Positions 22,344-35,302 are shown, numbered from the stretch's first letter. The stretch: DNA of 64,000 bases from Leptodontidium sp. MPI-SDFR-AT-0119 (GCA_020726505.1 JAHLEZ010000017.1:682001-746000), one strand, 5' to 3'. Notes: generated by a model not told the origin, from the letters alone. A program made the numbers and translations.

Positions 22344-23233
22344 TCATACTCGGCGTCGTTTGCTACTCTTGCGGGTCGGAGTGTAAGGCGACTCGTCGCC
22401 TATTCAACAGTCAGTCACTATAATTCTTCGAACAACAAGCTTGAAACCCACCTTCCGAACCCAACTCCTCACTGACCCCACCCACGATCTCCGTATTCCT
22501 CTTCCTCTTAATAGAACGTACCTCCAATTTCACCTCCTCTCTCCGCTCAAGAACAAAGCAGGTAAACCACGGACCCGCATGAACATCGCATCTAAACTTC
22601 AGATATCTCATGTTGGGAACCCATTTCACATTTCTCGAACTAGCGGCCAACGTCGATGGCTTGAGTTCGATGAATGTTGTGCTGTGTTTGGGATGCGGCA
22701 TGAAGTGTCGGATCTCGTCTTTCTCGCCGTTCATCCACCGCTCGAAGCGGATTACGTAGTTTGTTTTTTCGAGGATTGTTGAGTGTGTGGCTGGGAGGTA
22801 GGTTCGGGAGGTGGGCGCGGAGACGATGTTGACCACTGTTGTAGAGGAGGCTCGGATTAGTAATAGTTTTGTAGATGGAAGATCGAAAACTTGAGTGGTG
22901 GTGTCGTTGAGAGAGAACCAATTTCATAGAGACGCCTGGAAGATTGGCGAGAAAGTTGGGATCACCTACTGTAATATGCGAAGTGGTAGATTGCTTGCTC
23001 GTGGGGTCCGAGAGGGCGTGTGAGTGGATAGAGGCTGTCACAGCAGAATAACTCCGTGCTGCACGTATGCGTAGATCTATGTTCTGTCAGACTCTCTCAA
23101 TGTTTTTGATCTCAGAGAGACCGGAGATCGTGGCTTACCTTGACGGCGGAGTGGGTATGACGGAGGCTGCAACACTTGACGACTGTTGGCCATGAAGATC
23201 GGTAGAAGAGGGGCTAGAATTGATTGACGACAT
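22344..23233 (-). CDS. small fungal protein of unknown function with C-terminal NLS-like tail
   Basis: Model: complement(join(22344..22399,22452..22889,22966..23051,23139..23233)), 224 residues; the frame closes. The N-terminus is Ser-rich (MSSINSSPSS). The middle has alternating beta-like segments (STKLLLIRASSTTVVNIV; TNYVIRFERWM; RYLKFRCDV). The last exon adds SPYTPTRKSSKRRRV, a strong bipartite-like nuclear signal. Splicing the last intron (donor GTGGGT, acceptor GAATAG) replaces a short unrelated ending. The first intron's acceptor (CGGAG) and the second intron's choice of sites are less certain; without the second intron the ITVGDPNFLANLPG reading shifts frame. Function unknown. Confidence 0.6.
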
Positions 23234-23592
23234 GTCTTTATCGAGATTACGCAAAAAGCAAACTGTGCCCTTGTTGGTGTTGACATATGCTCAGCTCTGG
23301 AGTTCTGGCAACAGAAAGAATTTAACCGAGTTGGAGGGGTTGAAAATAAACAATGGGAGGCGGCGAACAATGGCGACCGCATCAACAAATTCACCAACAC
23401 AACTGTCCAAAGTCACAACAAAAGCTCGGTACATTGGATTTAACGTTTTCTGCCAATATACTACTTGCTTAGAGTCGTGAGGGCTTCATTTCAATATCCC
23501 ACAACGTTTTTCACTAAGAGGAATTCAACGTGACCCTGCTGCAATTCATCGCCGTCGAACAAAGAAGCAAACCCCAAAAAACCTTCTATTAA

Positions 23593-24624
23593 TCATAGCC
23601 TTGCCTTAAATTGCTCCTCTTCAAGCAACTGTTTCACTTTCTCTGCAACACTGAAAGAATGGATGTATCCTGCCCCTTCTACTCCATAGGCATGAATTAC
23701 GTCACCCTCACGCTCGACTCTCAGACCACCCTTCCTCCCTGGACGGAATCCAAGAACATCTGTCACGGTGTTCAAATCAATTCCTTCAAATGTCCCTTTG
23801 GTGAGACGGTTCACCCTTCGAAGAATGTCGCTCTTTAATGAGACATCCACTTCAGCATCCAATCTATCGGATTTGATTCCTCCTATAATCACGCCCCCTG
23901 AACCAGTTTGTGGAATCACGTAGGTATATTCAGACCCCTCCAGCATCACCAACTGGCTGAAATCTGTCTTCACAAACATCGTCTGGCCACGAACGGGTAC
24001 GACCGCCTCATCTCCTGCCAGAATTCGAGCACCAACGCCCGATGCGTTAACGATGACTTTTGATTTCGTGATCGAGCTTGCCTCTTCGATGTTTTTCACT
24101 TTCGCTCGAATGAATTTGACGCCTTTTGCAATAAGTTTCTCCTTCAGCCAAGGCAGGAAAACCAGCGGGTTTATGGCGAGGGTGGTATATGTCGTGCCTA
24201 GCTTGATTTTGGGGGGCAGTGCTGATGAGGTTATGACTTTATAATCTGGCATCAAAAATCTATACCAAAGATCTGATTCCTTGGTCTCGTCGTCGAAGTA
24301 TTCTGTCATCGGATACAGCTTCACGCCATTGGATGGGTCTTGGTTGGCGATTTCCCAGTAGAACTTGAAGCAATCTCTTTGCATCTTCTGCTGAGATTTA
24401 TCGGCATAGCGCTGGGGATGAAAAACTGCACCTGCCCTGTTCCTTCGTCAGCCATTGCTTCGAGTTCTAAATAAGGACTGATGTTACCATGGACTTGCCC
24501 AGTCGAGTCCCATGTCACCAGGCTGATCTCTCGCCACGATCATCACATCGTAGTTGGATGAGAGAACATAAGCAGTCGCGAGACCAGTTATGCCAGCACC
24601 AATAATCCCGATTGATTCACGCAT
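23593..24624 (-). CDS. D-amino-acid oxidase, peroxisomal
   Basis: Model: complement(join(23593..24436,24488..24624)), 326 residues. The FAD-binding Rossmann motif GIIGAGITGL is at residues 5-14. The junction restores DWASPWAGAVFHP, the family's active-site entry. The C-terminal half carries VNASGVGAR, RPVRGQ-like VPVRGQ and GFRPGRKGGLRVE, with the substrate-carboxylate arginine and the second FAD region. The chain ends in ARL, a PTS1-type peroxisomal signal. It oxidises D-amino acids to 2-oxo acids with H2O2 release. The 51-bp intron has GTAACA and GAACAG ends. Length is usual for the family (about 340). Confidence 0.9.
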
Positions 24625-25130
24625 CTTTTCGTGCGGTTTCTAACGGCCCCGGAGAACTTCTGACTTAGTTATAGGTATTTTTGAGACTTCTGGCAACCCC
24701 ACTTTCGATCGGGTTTGACTAATTGGTACTGTACAAAGGCTGCCCTCGTCACTAACGCCTACTTAGTTGGTACAGCAATGATTGAACCGAAGGTAACCGG
24801 CGAAGTAAAAGGTATTTTGGATACAGCTTACGCCTTTCAATGCTCGTGAAGGGGACAAGAAGAGTTTGAAGAAGTGGAAGCATCATGGTAGTTTGATCAC
24901 GTGGTGGATACTAGCGGGCGATTAACCTGCCCCGTTTCGCCACTCACTCGAAGCTATCATACTGTAGGCGAAAGTCAATAAACAAACCCACCAAGGCTCG
25001 GAACTCAAATCGGCGATATTCCTGTAATTTTGATTTCTCGTAGATAATGCCTAATGGGTCCGAATACAATCTACTTTCGCTATCCGAATACAATGTCGTC
25101 CATGAATTATGATACTTCCGGGTAACTCTC
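24625..25130. other. intergenic, no gene seen
   Basis: 506 bp between two minus-strand genes. No open frame with protein features. Confidence 0.5.
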
Positions 25131-28100
25131 CTAAGGCTTTCGAACCTCGACAGTTCCGCTCGAATACAACTCCCAAGCGCCTCGATCCTCCGGCTTCCAA
25201 AAAGGTCTCAGCACACGTGCCACATACCTGTACTTTCCTTCTGGTATCAGCGTCCCATTCGCAAATCTGTCCGATAGTATACCGCCCCAATTGAAGCCCA
25301 AGTCATTCCTCCCCAGAGACTGAATCTCTTGGATGACTCCTACGAGGCCGTCTTGACCTGGGGTACCGGGGTACTGGAGCTGGGATAAAGGTTTGAGGGC
25401 GTCAACGAGCTGAGGGTACGATGTCAGTACTGTGATCTTTATGCAGAAGAGATTTTTTTTTTCCTGCTCTTTCTCGCGTGGTTGAAATTTGGTATCTGGG
25501 CAGCTCTTACCTCGATTCTCCAAAGTTTTGTACCGTAGCGTAAGCTCACTGTGGAAAAAACATCGTCACCACCTGCAAGAGCCACGACCGATCCATCTAC
25601 AATTGGCCCAGCACCTGATGTGTGGGTAAATTCGAAGCCCAAAGGAGCGATGGGGTTGATTTTCTTGCCATCTGTCGCAAAGCCTATCATTGAACACGTA
25701 ACTATTAGTCAACTTGTACACTGATAGCGTGTCGGAATGACCACAATGCGCCGGAAAAATCATTGTACGTACCAGCATAAGGAACGGAAATAGTGTCTCC
25801 ATTCGAACCTGTGAGGACGATGTAGCCGCTGAAAACCGGTAGTCGCACCTCATCTAAACCTGTTGGAACCTTCACCTGAAATCGCAAGATTCTCGAGTCT
25901 CCAGCCTTCACGGTGAAGTTCGCATCACCAAAGGCTATTTCAGCAACGTTGTCCTTGACCAGGACTGGAGGAAACAAAGCACCCCAGTCTGAACCATCAT
26001 CGTACGTATAGACAGATGGACTAGGTAAGTGGGACACCTGGAAGAGGATTGGAACTGGTCCAGAGTTCTTAACAGTAATATCAAATCTTGTGCGTAGAGC
26101 GTTGGCGCCTGTGTGATTCACTTGAATCTTGTTGGGAAACACTTTGATTGGAGAGTGGACGAGGCGGTAAGCATCGATTTGGCCTCCTCCGACTTGGTGT
26201 GCCGGAGCAATAGCTGTGGGATCACTGCAATTGTTAGATTCTGGACGTTTCCGTAGATTACAGGAGCTGATCTTACGTGCGTGATCCATCGTCCCAGAAA
26301 AGAGGATTGCCAGCTGAAGAAAGACTCTTCGAAAAGGCAATCATGCCCTCAACGCCAATTGCGGCTCGACCTCCATGGGCCGAAATATAAAGGGCAGCAA
26401 CTCCAGCAAGATATGGCTGAAGTTTGTTAGACATTGGCCATCTATGTTGTGCGAGCCATGACACTTACGGTTGCCATGGATGTTCCCGATGCAATCAAGT
26501 ACGGTTGTATCGCCTGCGGAAATGTGCTCAGAATTGCTCCACCAGGACCAGCGATGTCTGGCTTCAGCGAGGCATCGTTTCCAAGACCCCAGGAAGTGAA
26601 GTACGATGCTCTTGGTGTTTGGAAACCTTGGGCCCAGTTATCAGCTGGAGAATCGTCTGGGAATGTTACCCATATCTCCTCGCCGTTGATGAGGCGCTTC
26701 TCAAGGGCAAGCCCGACGTCCTGAGGAACAAGGGCCACTGCATTAGCGTTAGTCGCCGAATTGAATCAGATAAGTCTTCTTATCTTACTGTTGGCTTGAG
26801 CAGGGGATGCATCTGGTACTACGGGAGCTCTCTCATCGTTAATGATACTTGAAGCAATCAGTTGAGTTCTCTTGAATATACGCGGGTGGCAACTTACAAA
26901 ACAAATTGACTTCCTCTAGCAAGAGCGCTTCGAGCTTGAGACACAAAGTCGCAAGTGGTCGCTCGCCTGCAACCAGATGTTAGCAACCTTCAAACATGTT
27001 TCAATTTCAAAGCTAAACAAACCGCACTAAGACGACACGGAATTCCAGAGTGTCATCCCAGTCGTCGAAACCCCGCTCGCTGCAACCATAGGTGAAATCT
27101 GGGTCATAAAATTCAGGTGCCAGTGGCGAGTACAGCTTCAATCCAGTCTTGGTTGGTCCCCACCTTTCGGACCTAATCTAGACTTTAGCATGTATGACTC
27201 CCAATGCCTGGGATCAGAACCAAGTATCCGATCTCAGATTCCAGTTTATGAAGGATCTCAGGGCGGAAGTAACTTACCATGCGAGAGTATCGAGTGTAAG
27301 ATATGGCTTTACGATAGGTCAGTGGTGCGACACTGGTAGGCACTTTCACACTTACAACTTCTGTTATGGCGCCGTTTGTCCCATTTGCGAGGGCTCTAAT
27401 TCCCGGAAGTTGGTCACTGTCGGTCGACGCAACTGCAACAACATTCTGTGGAGATTAGAAATTTTGTAACGGACGGGTCTAGGCTGAAATACCTCTGGCA
27501 CCGAGGCCCCAGAAAGAAGCTGAGTACCGGATAGCCCTGAATTTCCGGCAGCGTTGAGAACAACAACTCCTTGTGCTCCTATTCTATTGCATGTGACTGC
27601 CCACGCACCATCGGCCCATCCCATTGAATCGCCGATGCTGGTTGAGATGATATCTGCACCATCCTCGTAGGCTTTGATACTGTTGAGAATTTCGAGGTCA
27701 ATATTTTCCAGCTGAACGGGCTTGAAGTCCCGATCCCACAGAAATTAAACCCTCTAAGTGGAAGAAAGAACTTGAAGAACACTCACTGTGCGGAGATCAG
27801 GATATCGGTCGCAATGATCCCAATGAAGCGGCCCACGACTTTGTAGACCCGAATGCGAGCATTTGGTGCTACTCCATTGAACCTATTCCACTACTGTTAG
27901 AAATGCTCATCGACTAAAACGGAACTCCTCAAGATGTGTGTACCTTTCTGATTCTCCGGCGATGATTCCGGTCACATGAGTTCCATGTCCATCCCACTCG
28001 TCGTATGGGTCATTGTCTTCCTCTATATCAAACCCTGGAGCATATAGGTAAGTACAAACTTTGGAGCATTTTACAAGGGTATTGTCATACAATCACCAAC

Positions 28101-28700
28101 AAAGTCGTAACCACCTTCAATTTTGAATCCCGGGCCATACCCGCCTCCCAATGCAGGATGAGTCCAATCAACACCAGTATCAATGACAGCCACGATAGCC
28201 CCTGCGCCGAAATTGCCCTCGTCATGAAGCTTGCTCACACCCGTTTGAATGTGAGGATTGTACTTTGGCATTGCATTCTTGTCTGCAACAACATCGAGAA
28301 GTTTTGGCCGAGGAACTTCAAAGACAGGGTATACCTTTTCAACCTGCAAGAGGCTGTCGATAGTGGAAGTCAGAGTGTCGTTTGAGACTTTGATCGAAAC
28401 ACCGTTGAAAATCGAGGATGTGTAGTTGACGAGAGGTTCTGCTTCAACATCAGCGGTAGCTAAGCCGGAAATGAATTCGTCGATGATCTATTTCCTACAG
28501 TCAGCACAAGCCAAAAATCAGATAAATGATGTGCCTACAGTGTCATTGCTAGTCGTGTCCCTTTTCTCAACTGCGGAAGCCTTGAATTCGACAATGAAGC
28601 GACCTGGGATCCCGATGCGCTGAGTCTTGACTTCAGCTGACGAAGTTACTACAATAACTGAGGCTAAAACCGCCAAAGTCACCGCTGTATACTTCTGCAT
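25131..28700 (-). CDS. secreted subtilisin-like serine protease (S8A, minor extracellular protease Vpr type)
   Basis: Fifteen-exon model: complement(join(25131..25409,25511..25683,25773..26224,26277..26416,26469..26737,26789..26847,26898..26966,27023..27172,27278..27306,27356..27445,27493..27679,27787..27882,27944..28034,28091..28487,28539..28700)), 880 residues, 47-107-bp introns, frame closed. Signal peptide at residues 1-21, then an I9-like propeptide. Triad: D157 (VIDTGVDW), H203 (GHGTHVTG), S530 (GTSMATPYLAG). A PA-type insert lies between H and S (RATTCDFVSQARSALARGSQFV region). A C-terminal Fn3-like domain (about 590-830) is typical of Pr1C/Vpr-type proteases. Exon 9 from the 3' end is only 29 nt. 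Likely a nutritional or host-protein-degrading extracellular protease. The exact donor after VGD (exon 2) is the least certain junction. Confidence 0.87.
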
Positions 28701-31037
28701 TTCGGCTGCGTAAAGAGACCCCTCGTCTTGAGTGGGAAGTAGCTGAACACTGGCTTCGGGGAGGAAACAACCAACACTTTATACCCAGTGCGCCATTAAA
28801 AGTAGTCTCTTCCTCATCCATCAGAAATTGAATGGAGAATGATCCCAAAAAGGCGATGTCTGCCCGGAGGACTGCATCAAGGACGAGTAGGCAGATTATA
28901 TGATAGCCAAGAGCTTCCAGTCAATCGTCCGGTTTATCGGCGCATAGCTCAGTTGTGTGCCTCTAAAACAGGTTCAAGAAGAGTACCCGAGGTGCATGAT
29001 GGAATCCTGGATGCTTCTGATAACTTAATGTGCCCCCAAATGAGAAGGTGGCTAAACTTCAGGTGCAGGTACATAGCGTTTGTTTGTCCACTTGGCTCAA
29101 AACGAGGATAATTGACGCCTCTGTTGCATGGCCAAGAATGCAAACAGGATGCCACGCCAAGTAGCATGGCAAATTAAAACTGAGCCTGATGGCTGTGAGA
29201 GCATTCGGAGTCCGATGTGAATGGACGGAGGGGAGGCATGTCTTTGTGCCCCTGATTACGACTCACTCCAGATATCATTTGGAGGAGCACAAAGTTCACC
29301 TCAATCTCATTGAGAGTGACTGAACAAGATTGGGAGCATCAAATTGCTCTCCACAAATGATTAGATGGAAAGATTAGATTACCAGTGGAGCACGGCCAAG
29401 TGCACTGGATCTTGGCACTTCCGGATGGCTTGAACAGTAGACCAGGAGGAGAATAGCATGCAGTTGAGAGAGTGATGAAAGGAAGAGTTACAAGAGCTAA
29501 TAGTCCGCTATACTAGCCTGTTGACATGCCCTCAAATGGCCCGATTCAACAGAGCCGACTAGCTAGATATAGACGAAAACATGTAGGCATTTTCCGGACA
29601 GCGGCAAAATACTTCACAACTATCCAGGTCAACTTAAACAAGAGATTGCACAAGATAGCATTTGAACAAGGCAGGTACAAAGCATTAATGCGCCTGGAGA
29701 TATGCCGACGATCGTAAGGTGCGATATTCAATGTAACGGTAGATCCACATATAACTGAAAAAGGAAAGTCGCTCAGAGCGGGGTATCCCAAGATAGTATC
29801 GGAGAAGATATCGATTCAGCTAGCAAAGTGCGCAATTGCTTGGCTTCAAGCGCAACCAGATTTCCGTTCGACGTGGGTTGAAAGATTACCTCGAGTCATG
29901 GCTTGCGGTATCGCTGATGAAGGCCACTCGCCTGGTGCTGGAGTTGAACACGAGGATGATGTGGAGAGTGGCGGATATGATTTGTTCAAAGTCTTTCATA
30001 TCAATATCTAGGGAGAGCGAAGTAGGAGGCTTTCCGGTTGATTGAGTACTAGGTTGTCTTGTCAGTACTATTCTTCAAAAAGACCAGGGAAAAAATAATG
30101 GCATCTTCGGTTTGTGAAGAGCAGCTTTCAACTGCCGTGGAACCCGAACCTGGGCATTTTCCGAAAGTGAAGTTTGCAACTGCCTCCATATTTTATCCAC
30201 AATGTTATTTTCACTTTTTCACTTGCTAAATTTATGACTTTAAATCCACACAAATTCCACCACCAAGTGACTACAAGCTACAAGTACACTGCAAGGTTGT
30301 CTCTGATGTTTGTTCACAGAGGCAGAGAAAAGCGGGTGGCAAGCGAGGATGAGCTCCGTTCGTCAGGGAAGGCTGACAGAACTTTGTGTCTTGTCTCTAC
30401 CTCTTGGAGTGAAAATGCTAGAGAGCCATTTCAGGCACAACATAATCCCCATTAAACTTTTCTGGAGCATCTCGCTACTGCGACTGACCGAGTTGGAAAG
30501 GGGGCTGGTGTCTGCACGTGACCAAACAATGGGAGCGCCACCAACACTTGGCCAAACCTCCCAGGGTTGCAACAACACCGCGACCAATTTTATTGGGTGC
30601 AGTTGATAACAAGCGGCACAGTCAGTAGGTAGATCTTTCTGCGTTCTGCGCATGTCAGGCTTCTCTTTGTTGCGGAAAATTAGACATACCGTTTCTGACA
30701 ATCGATTGGAGCAGGCAGCGAATTCAGTTTCTTCCAAAATAACCCATGAAGTTTATCTTACTTTACCACAGTGAGATTAATATCGATTCCAATACCATGG
30801 AGCCAGAGGTCTTGATTCCTAAATCATGCTTAATTTGAGGCGCAGTGAACTCTTGTGAACCAACTGTCCAATGGGCTGCACAGGCTTCCAAACACCAACA
30901 AATAATTGTACGAACGACTTTCGCGGAAAACTATTAAGCTAGACTCTCTCCTACATGATAAATTCTAGAGATGAGTCCCAACTTGGCCCCACTGCCGTCT
31001 TGGGTTCGTCGAGCTATCCAGGCTCTCGGTTAGTAGA
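28701..31037. other. gene-poor 2.3-kb stretch
   Basis: No supported gene on either strand. Short frames lack codon bias. This opens the 28.7-39.6 kb region in which every larger gene is broken. Confidence 0.5.
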
Positions 31038-33222
31038 ATGTCGAATTCTAGTCAAGTAAACACAAAAGTCGACACCATCATCATTAAGGTTTGTGGCATA
31101 CCTAGCAAATCTCTTGTTTCATACTGATCCCAACCTAAGGGTAATCAGTTCGTCTCGGAAGCAACTGGGTCTCGATTTTATGTTCATGGGATTAATTTCG
31201 ACGGCAAAAAGCGTCCGGAGCAGAAGGAATCCTTACTCGACGGCGACGATCGTTCTCTTACCATTCCAGGTCTTTTAGCTCTCGGTATCAATGTTATACT
31301 CGTCACTTTTCCGGACACAACACAGGATGGAACAATTTGTATGGAGCAATTCCAAGCCGCCGGAATTTATCTTCTGGTTCTGTTTTACATCAGTACTGGA
31401 TTATCGCAATATGAAACATACTGGAATAATGACGAGTACTCGGATCAGACTAAACTCATCGATTACCCATCACCTTATTCCAATGTTATAGGCTTCGTTT
31501 TGTACGCCTCGTCCTTCGGGTTGCTTCCTAATCGCGACGAACCCAAGGCCTGGCTTTCATCAAGGCCAGAATCAGAGATATCAAAGAATACATGCTGTCA
31601 AACAGTTATCGGCAAATACAAGTTGGCCTTATTGAATACTCTTCTGATATTCTTGAAGTAACCGCCCAATATTTCAGGTGCGGAAACTCAACCAATGAGA
31701 TCGGAGACTTCTGGACTTTGCTGGAGAACATTGAGTGCGAGGACGAAATCCCACGACCCTTTGAAGACGTCATGGACGACCGTAGCGGAGCTTATCAAAG
31801 ATTCGAAGTGCCCCCGGTGATTATGGATAAGTCGTGTTCGCGAGGGCGGGCTCGTAACTTTACCTGGGTGTCGTCACTTTTTGGCCCACGGTTTTCCACG
31901 GTCTGGTCGGGAGGAATTTTCGATGAATGGTATAGTTGGACAGAGGGATATGGTATGTAACATGGCAGGGTCAGAGATTGGCTTGATAGGGGGAGGGCTG
32001 ACACAATGAAGCTCTTGTAAATATCACAAATGACGAGAAGGGGTGGCCGCGACTCAGCAAAATCTCCCGCATATTCGACCCTCTCCATTCAAATAGCATC
32101 TGTCTTGGCCACCACTCATACAGAGTCGATCAAATCGCCTACAAGCACGAGTATTTTCAGCTGTCCAACCGTAGGCAGAGAATTCCGTACAGCATCAAAC
32201 TCCCAAGCTTGACCGACGCTGACAATTAGTCTAGAGGCATCAACAAATCTACCACCGCGGCAGAACCTAGAACTTTGCAACTGTATGATGAATTCACTAT
32301 CCTGTGTTGTCCCCGAAGTAATCCCAGTAGCGGTAGTACCCACCCAGATGTTCGAAGTTTGTGAATTGAACGCCACATACTGTCTTGGATTCTCTGCCAA
32401 TGGGACATCTGGCAAATACGGTGCATATAGCGGCTGTAGTCTCTATCAACAATACTCATGGGCTCTGGATCGCCTCACCATTGGTCAAGTCCAGCATGGG
32501 AACTCAACAACTTGCAACTTTTCAAGCTGGGGTAGGAGCCAAACCTCATCTGTCAGCGCCTCGTGTTCACCGCTGCTTGCTCAAGCAGGCGTCCTTGGAG
32601 ACGGGACCGTGAAATCCAGACCTCATCTCCAACATCTTCAAGACCAGGCCTTTTCACCAATATCAAGGGGAGTCCGAGAGCTAGTCAGCCTATTCTCAGC
32701 TCAGGAGGCATAGCAGGAGTCGCTATTGGAGCAGCAATCTTTGTCTTAATGATCATCGGTTCAATAGTACTCTGGCGCCGAAAGAAGTCTGGCAAAACCT
32801 CGATGGCGAATACGAGTTCGGAAGGCCTGGAAGTAGGAGAAGCACCGCCGGGACTCGGTCACAACGTGGAACTTAGAGGCGACGGTCGAGAAATAGAACG
32901 TGGGACGACTGAGAATGCGATCGAGCTCCCGGATTCGGTTCCACTACAGGAACTAAGCGACGGCTTGACGACAACGAGATTAACCACGATGGGCTCGCCA
33001 GGGAAAGGAGAATATACCGCCGTTTCGAGGGTGGATCCTGAACTCGAAGCAAGTGTTACAATGACGGCAGAGGATATTTTACCCGCAAAGGGCATCAAAC
33101 GAAAACCTCTGGCTTCTGTGATCTCGTCGTCGTGGGCCGGTGCGACTTGGTTCGACCCAAATGATTCCCGACAAGTGCTTCCTAATGGCAGCGCCTCGAG
33201 ACCAGACGGGCAGGGTGACTGA
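31038..33222 (+). pseudogene. GH72/CBM43-like membrane protein gene with disrupted frame
   Basis: Exon 1 (31038-31088, ending VDTIIIK) joins at 31140 to GNQFVSEATGSRFYVHGI, a GH72 start. The barrel continues with LLALGINVILV and FQAAGIYLLVLF. A frame change near 31545-31560 leads to IKARIRDIKEYM, and a perfect GTATGT intron follows at 31953. Another shift lies near 32050, and an in-frame TGA at about 32210 interrupts the linker. An X8/CBM43 domain follows (LELCNCMMNSLSCVV, GKYGAYSGCSLYQQ), then a third shift near 32610, a TM helix (GAAIFVLMIIGSIVLW) and a ~150-residue cytoplasmic tail ending at 33222. GH72 enzymes are beta-1,3-glucanosyltransferases with Glu in GNE and SEYG motifs; here these read YASS and IMDKSC. 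No signal peptide is seen. It is probably a decayed pseudoenzyme gene; sequencing indels are the alternative. Confidence 0.65.
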
Positions 33223-33249
33223 TGTATGTTCGGGATCTGGATTAAGTCT

Positions 33250-33271
33250 GGGGGGGGGGGGGGGGGGGGGG
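33250..33271 (+). repeat. 22-nt G homopolymer
   Basis: Uninterrupted run of 22 G just after the stop codon of the GH72-like gene. Length may be inexact in the assembly. Confidence 0.9.
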
Positions 33272-33618
33272 TTGGACGGAGGCTGCTGGAGATTCGATTG
33301 GTACCAAGAATGGAGTCGGTACCGAGAATGGTAGAGGGTAGAGACGTCAGAATACAATGTTTACTCCCACTGCCACGAATGTCAAATCAAAGAAAAGGAG
33401 CAAACTGCAATGCAAATAGACCAAAGTAAACAATAAAACTCCATTTAATGGCTGTACTAATTTACAATGTGAACCTCATTCCGTTCTCCACTAAAGTCCT
33501 GAATAAAAATCTTACATTACCTGCTGCGTTGCTCATTTGCGTCTCTATCGAGGCAGGAAAGTAATGTCACTCTGACCTTTAACGCCTGAATATGCCAAAA
33601 ATAACACCGTCATTTTAA
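33272..33618. other. convergent intergenic region
   Basis: Between the GH72-like and kinase relics. A/T-rich, no gene seen. Confidence 0.5.
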
Positions 33619-35302
33619 TTACAAAACATGGTCAAACCACGGATCGTTCTTCAACTCCCTGGCCGTCGCCCGATCCTCCGGGAGCCAGAAAAGCATCCTC
33701 TTCATGAAGTTGAAGAAACGATCCGCATCCTTGTCCGGGATACATGCGGGCATTTCGCTCCTCCAACTCCGTGTGCAAGATATTAAATCTCTACATACAA
33801 ATGTACCTAAATATCGACCAGTAAGACTTAAGACAGGAGACAAATACTTCAACAGGACTCACCATCATCGTTAAAAAAGGGGCCGCCATAAAATTCGGCT
33901 GCAGAGCTGCACAATCTCCCTTCAGGGTTTATCGCCTCGGGACTCCATCGCCAATGCCGCATGTCGCGTTCGCGCTGAAGAAGCACTGGTGGTACAGGGC
34001 CGAGCAATGCGACCATATCTGCTAGATGTTGTACTGGAGAGTGCGGGTCCTCCTGCTGGAATAACCTCTTGCCCCCGAGGAGATCCCACACCTAAATAGA
34101 TACGGAATAAGCAAAGCGAGATAAAATAATAGAAAAACCGAAGAGTCGCTCACCATAACACCGAAATTCCAGATGTCAGCGCTGTATGACCATCCAGTAC
34201 CCAGTAGAACTTCAGGGGCGTGACAATCGTTGGGTTGTATCGGGTACAAAAACGGTCCAGGCTGATCACCCCCGCTGTGCAAGGCCAAAGTCCGTGATCT
34301 TTGGATACATCTTCTTTAAAGCGTCGTCGCCGTTAATGCGCCCAAAGTCGTTGTGGCATCGGTACACTGTCCGATTATCAACACGTTTCCGGGCCATAGG
34401 ATGTATAGCCTGCCCTTCGACAAAGGCCTCAATAATCGACTGATGCTCGAGGGTCAACAGGATATTATCCAGTTTCAAGTCTGGGCGAAGCACCTTAGTA
34501 CGTGATCCACAGAAGTGAGTGCACATAACCAAAGTAAATACCTGTGTGGATGACGTGGCATTCTGAATGTAAGTAATCCAGGCCTTCGAGGAGAATTTGG
34601 AGATAGGTCTTGATCAAAGGCATCCATGGGGGAGTAACCCTGTCTTCGCCGGCGAGTCGCCTTCTGAACAACCAGAGTGGTTCCCGCATCGGTTCAAAAA
34701 CCAGGGAGAGGTGGGTAGATCCCGCAGGTGATTCAAAGCCGAAGCTCTCGATTGCTATCGCAATGATGGCTCACCCACGGTGGTTGGAGTCGGCAGAAAG
34801 ATGAATGGATATATCCAACTCATGTCCTACATCTGCCGAATTGCAAGCGCAAATTTTGACGACGACATACCTGCTTGGTTCTAACCAGCCTCCACTAGAA
34901 CGAGCGAGTTAGATGACTGGTTTATCAAGGTAATCAATTTACCAACAAAACTTACCTGCGGGTGTCACGCGCAAGCCAGACAGTCGACGATGATCCCCAG
35001 CCGATTTTGGCCTTCAGTTCGTACCTACAGTTGAGTACATCCCCGGGATTCGCATGGTAGAAGTATCGCGGCTCGTACCCAGGGATCTGCTCTTCATCAA
35101 TGGGAACAGCGAGTGGGAGCGATTCGGGGGGAGGAGATGACTTCGACCCGAAAGGCAGACGACCTCTCCCGCCGAAGATGGGCAGCATCGGAGGAGACGC
35201 ATGGATAGACGTGGCGCGAAGGAATCGAGAAGCAGCATGCGTAGCGGCTGATTTCAAAACATATGGGGGGACGGCGGTGCTACATGTTCGAAGGCAGAGC
35301 AT
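33619..35302 (-). pseudogene. SRPK-like Ser/Thr protein kinase, two disruptions
   Basis: Segments on the minus strand: 35302-34956 (start at MLCLRTCST; PGDVLNCRYELKAKIGWGSSSTVWLARD, the SRPK-type P-loop), then from 34894 (YVVVKICACNS with the VAIK lysine). Later motifs: THLSLVFEPM, HVIHTDLKLDNILL (catalytic Asp and Asn), ITDFGLAQRG (DFG), HAPEVLLGTGWSYSADIWNFGV, and C-terminal PEDRATARELKNDPWFDHVL. Introns with good ends separate these. Two faults remain: a TGA in phase between SNHRG and AIIAIAIESFGF (about 34768-34770), which no intron removes, and a +1 shift in the G5 run of CAGCGGGGGTGAT (about 34270). All catalytic motifs survive, so decay appears recent. Confidence 0.7.

Noticed and set aside
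28938..28975. TAGCTCAGTTG and GGTTCAAG resembling tRNA A and B boxes
   Set aside because: Only about 30 bp apart, with no stems forming a cloverleaf; chance match.
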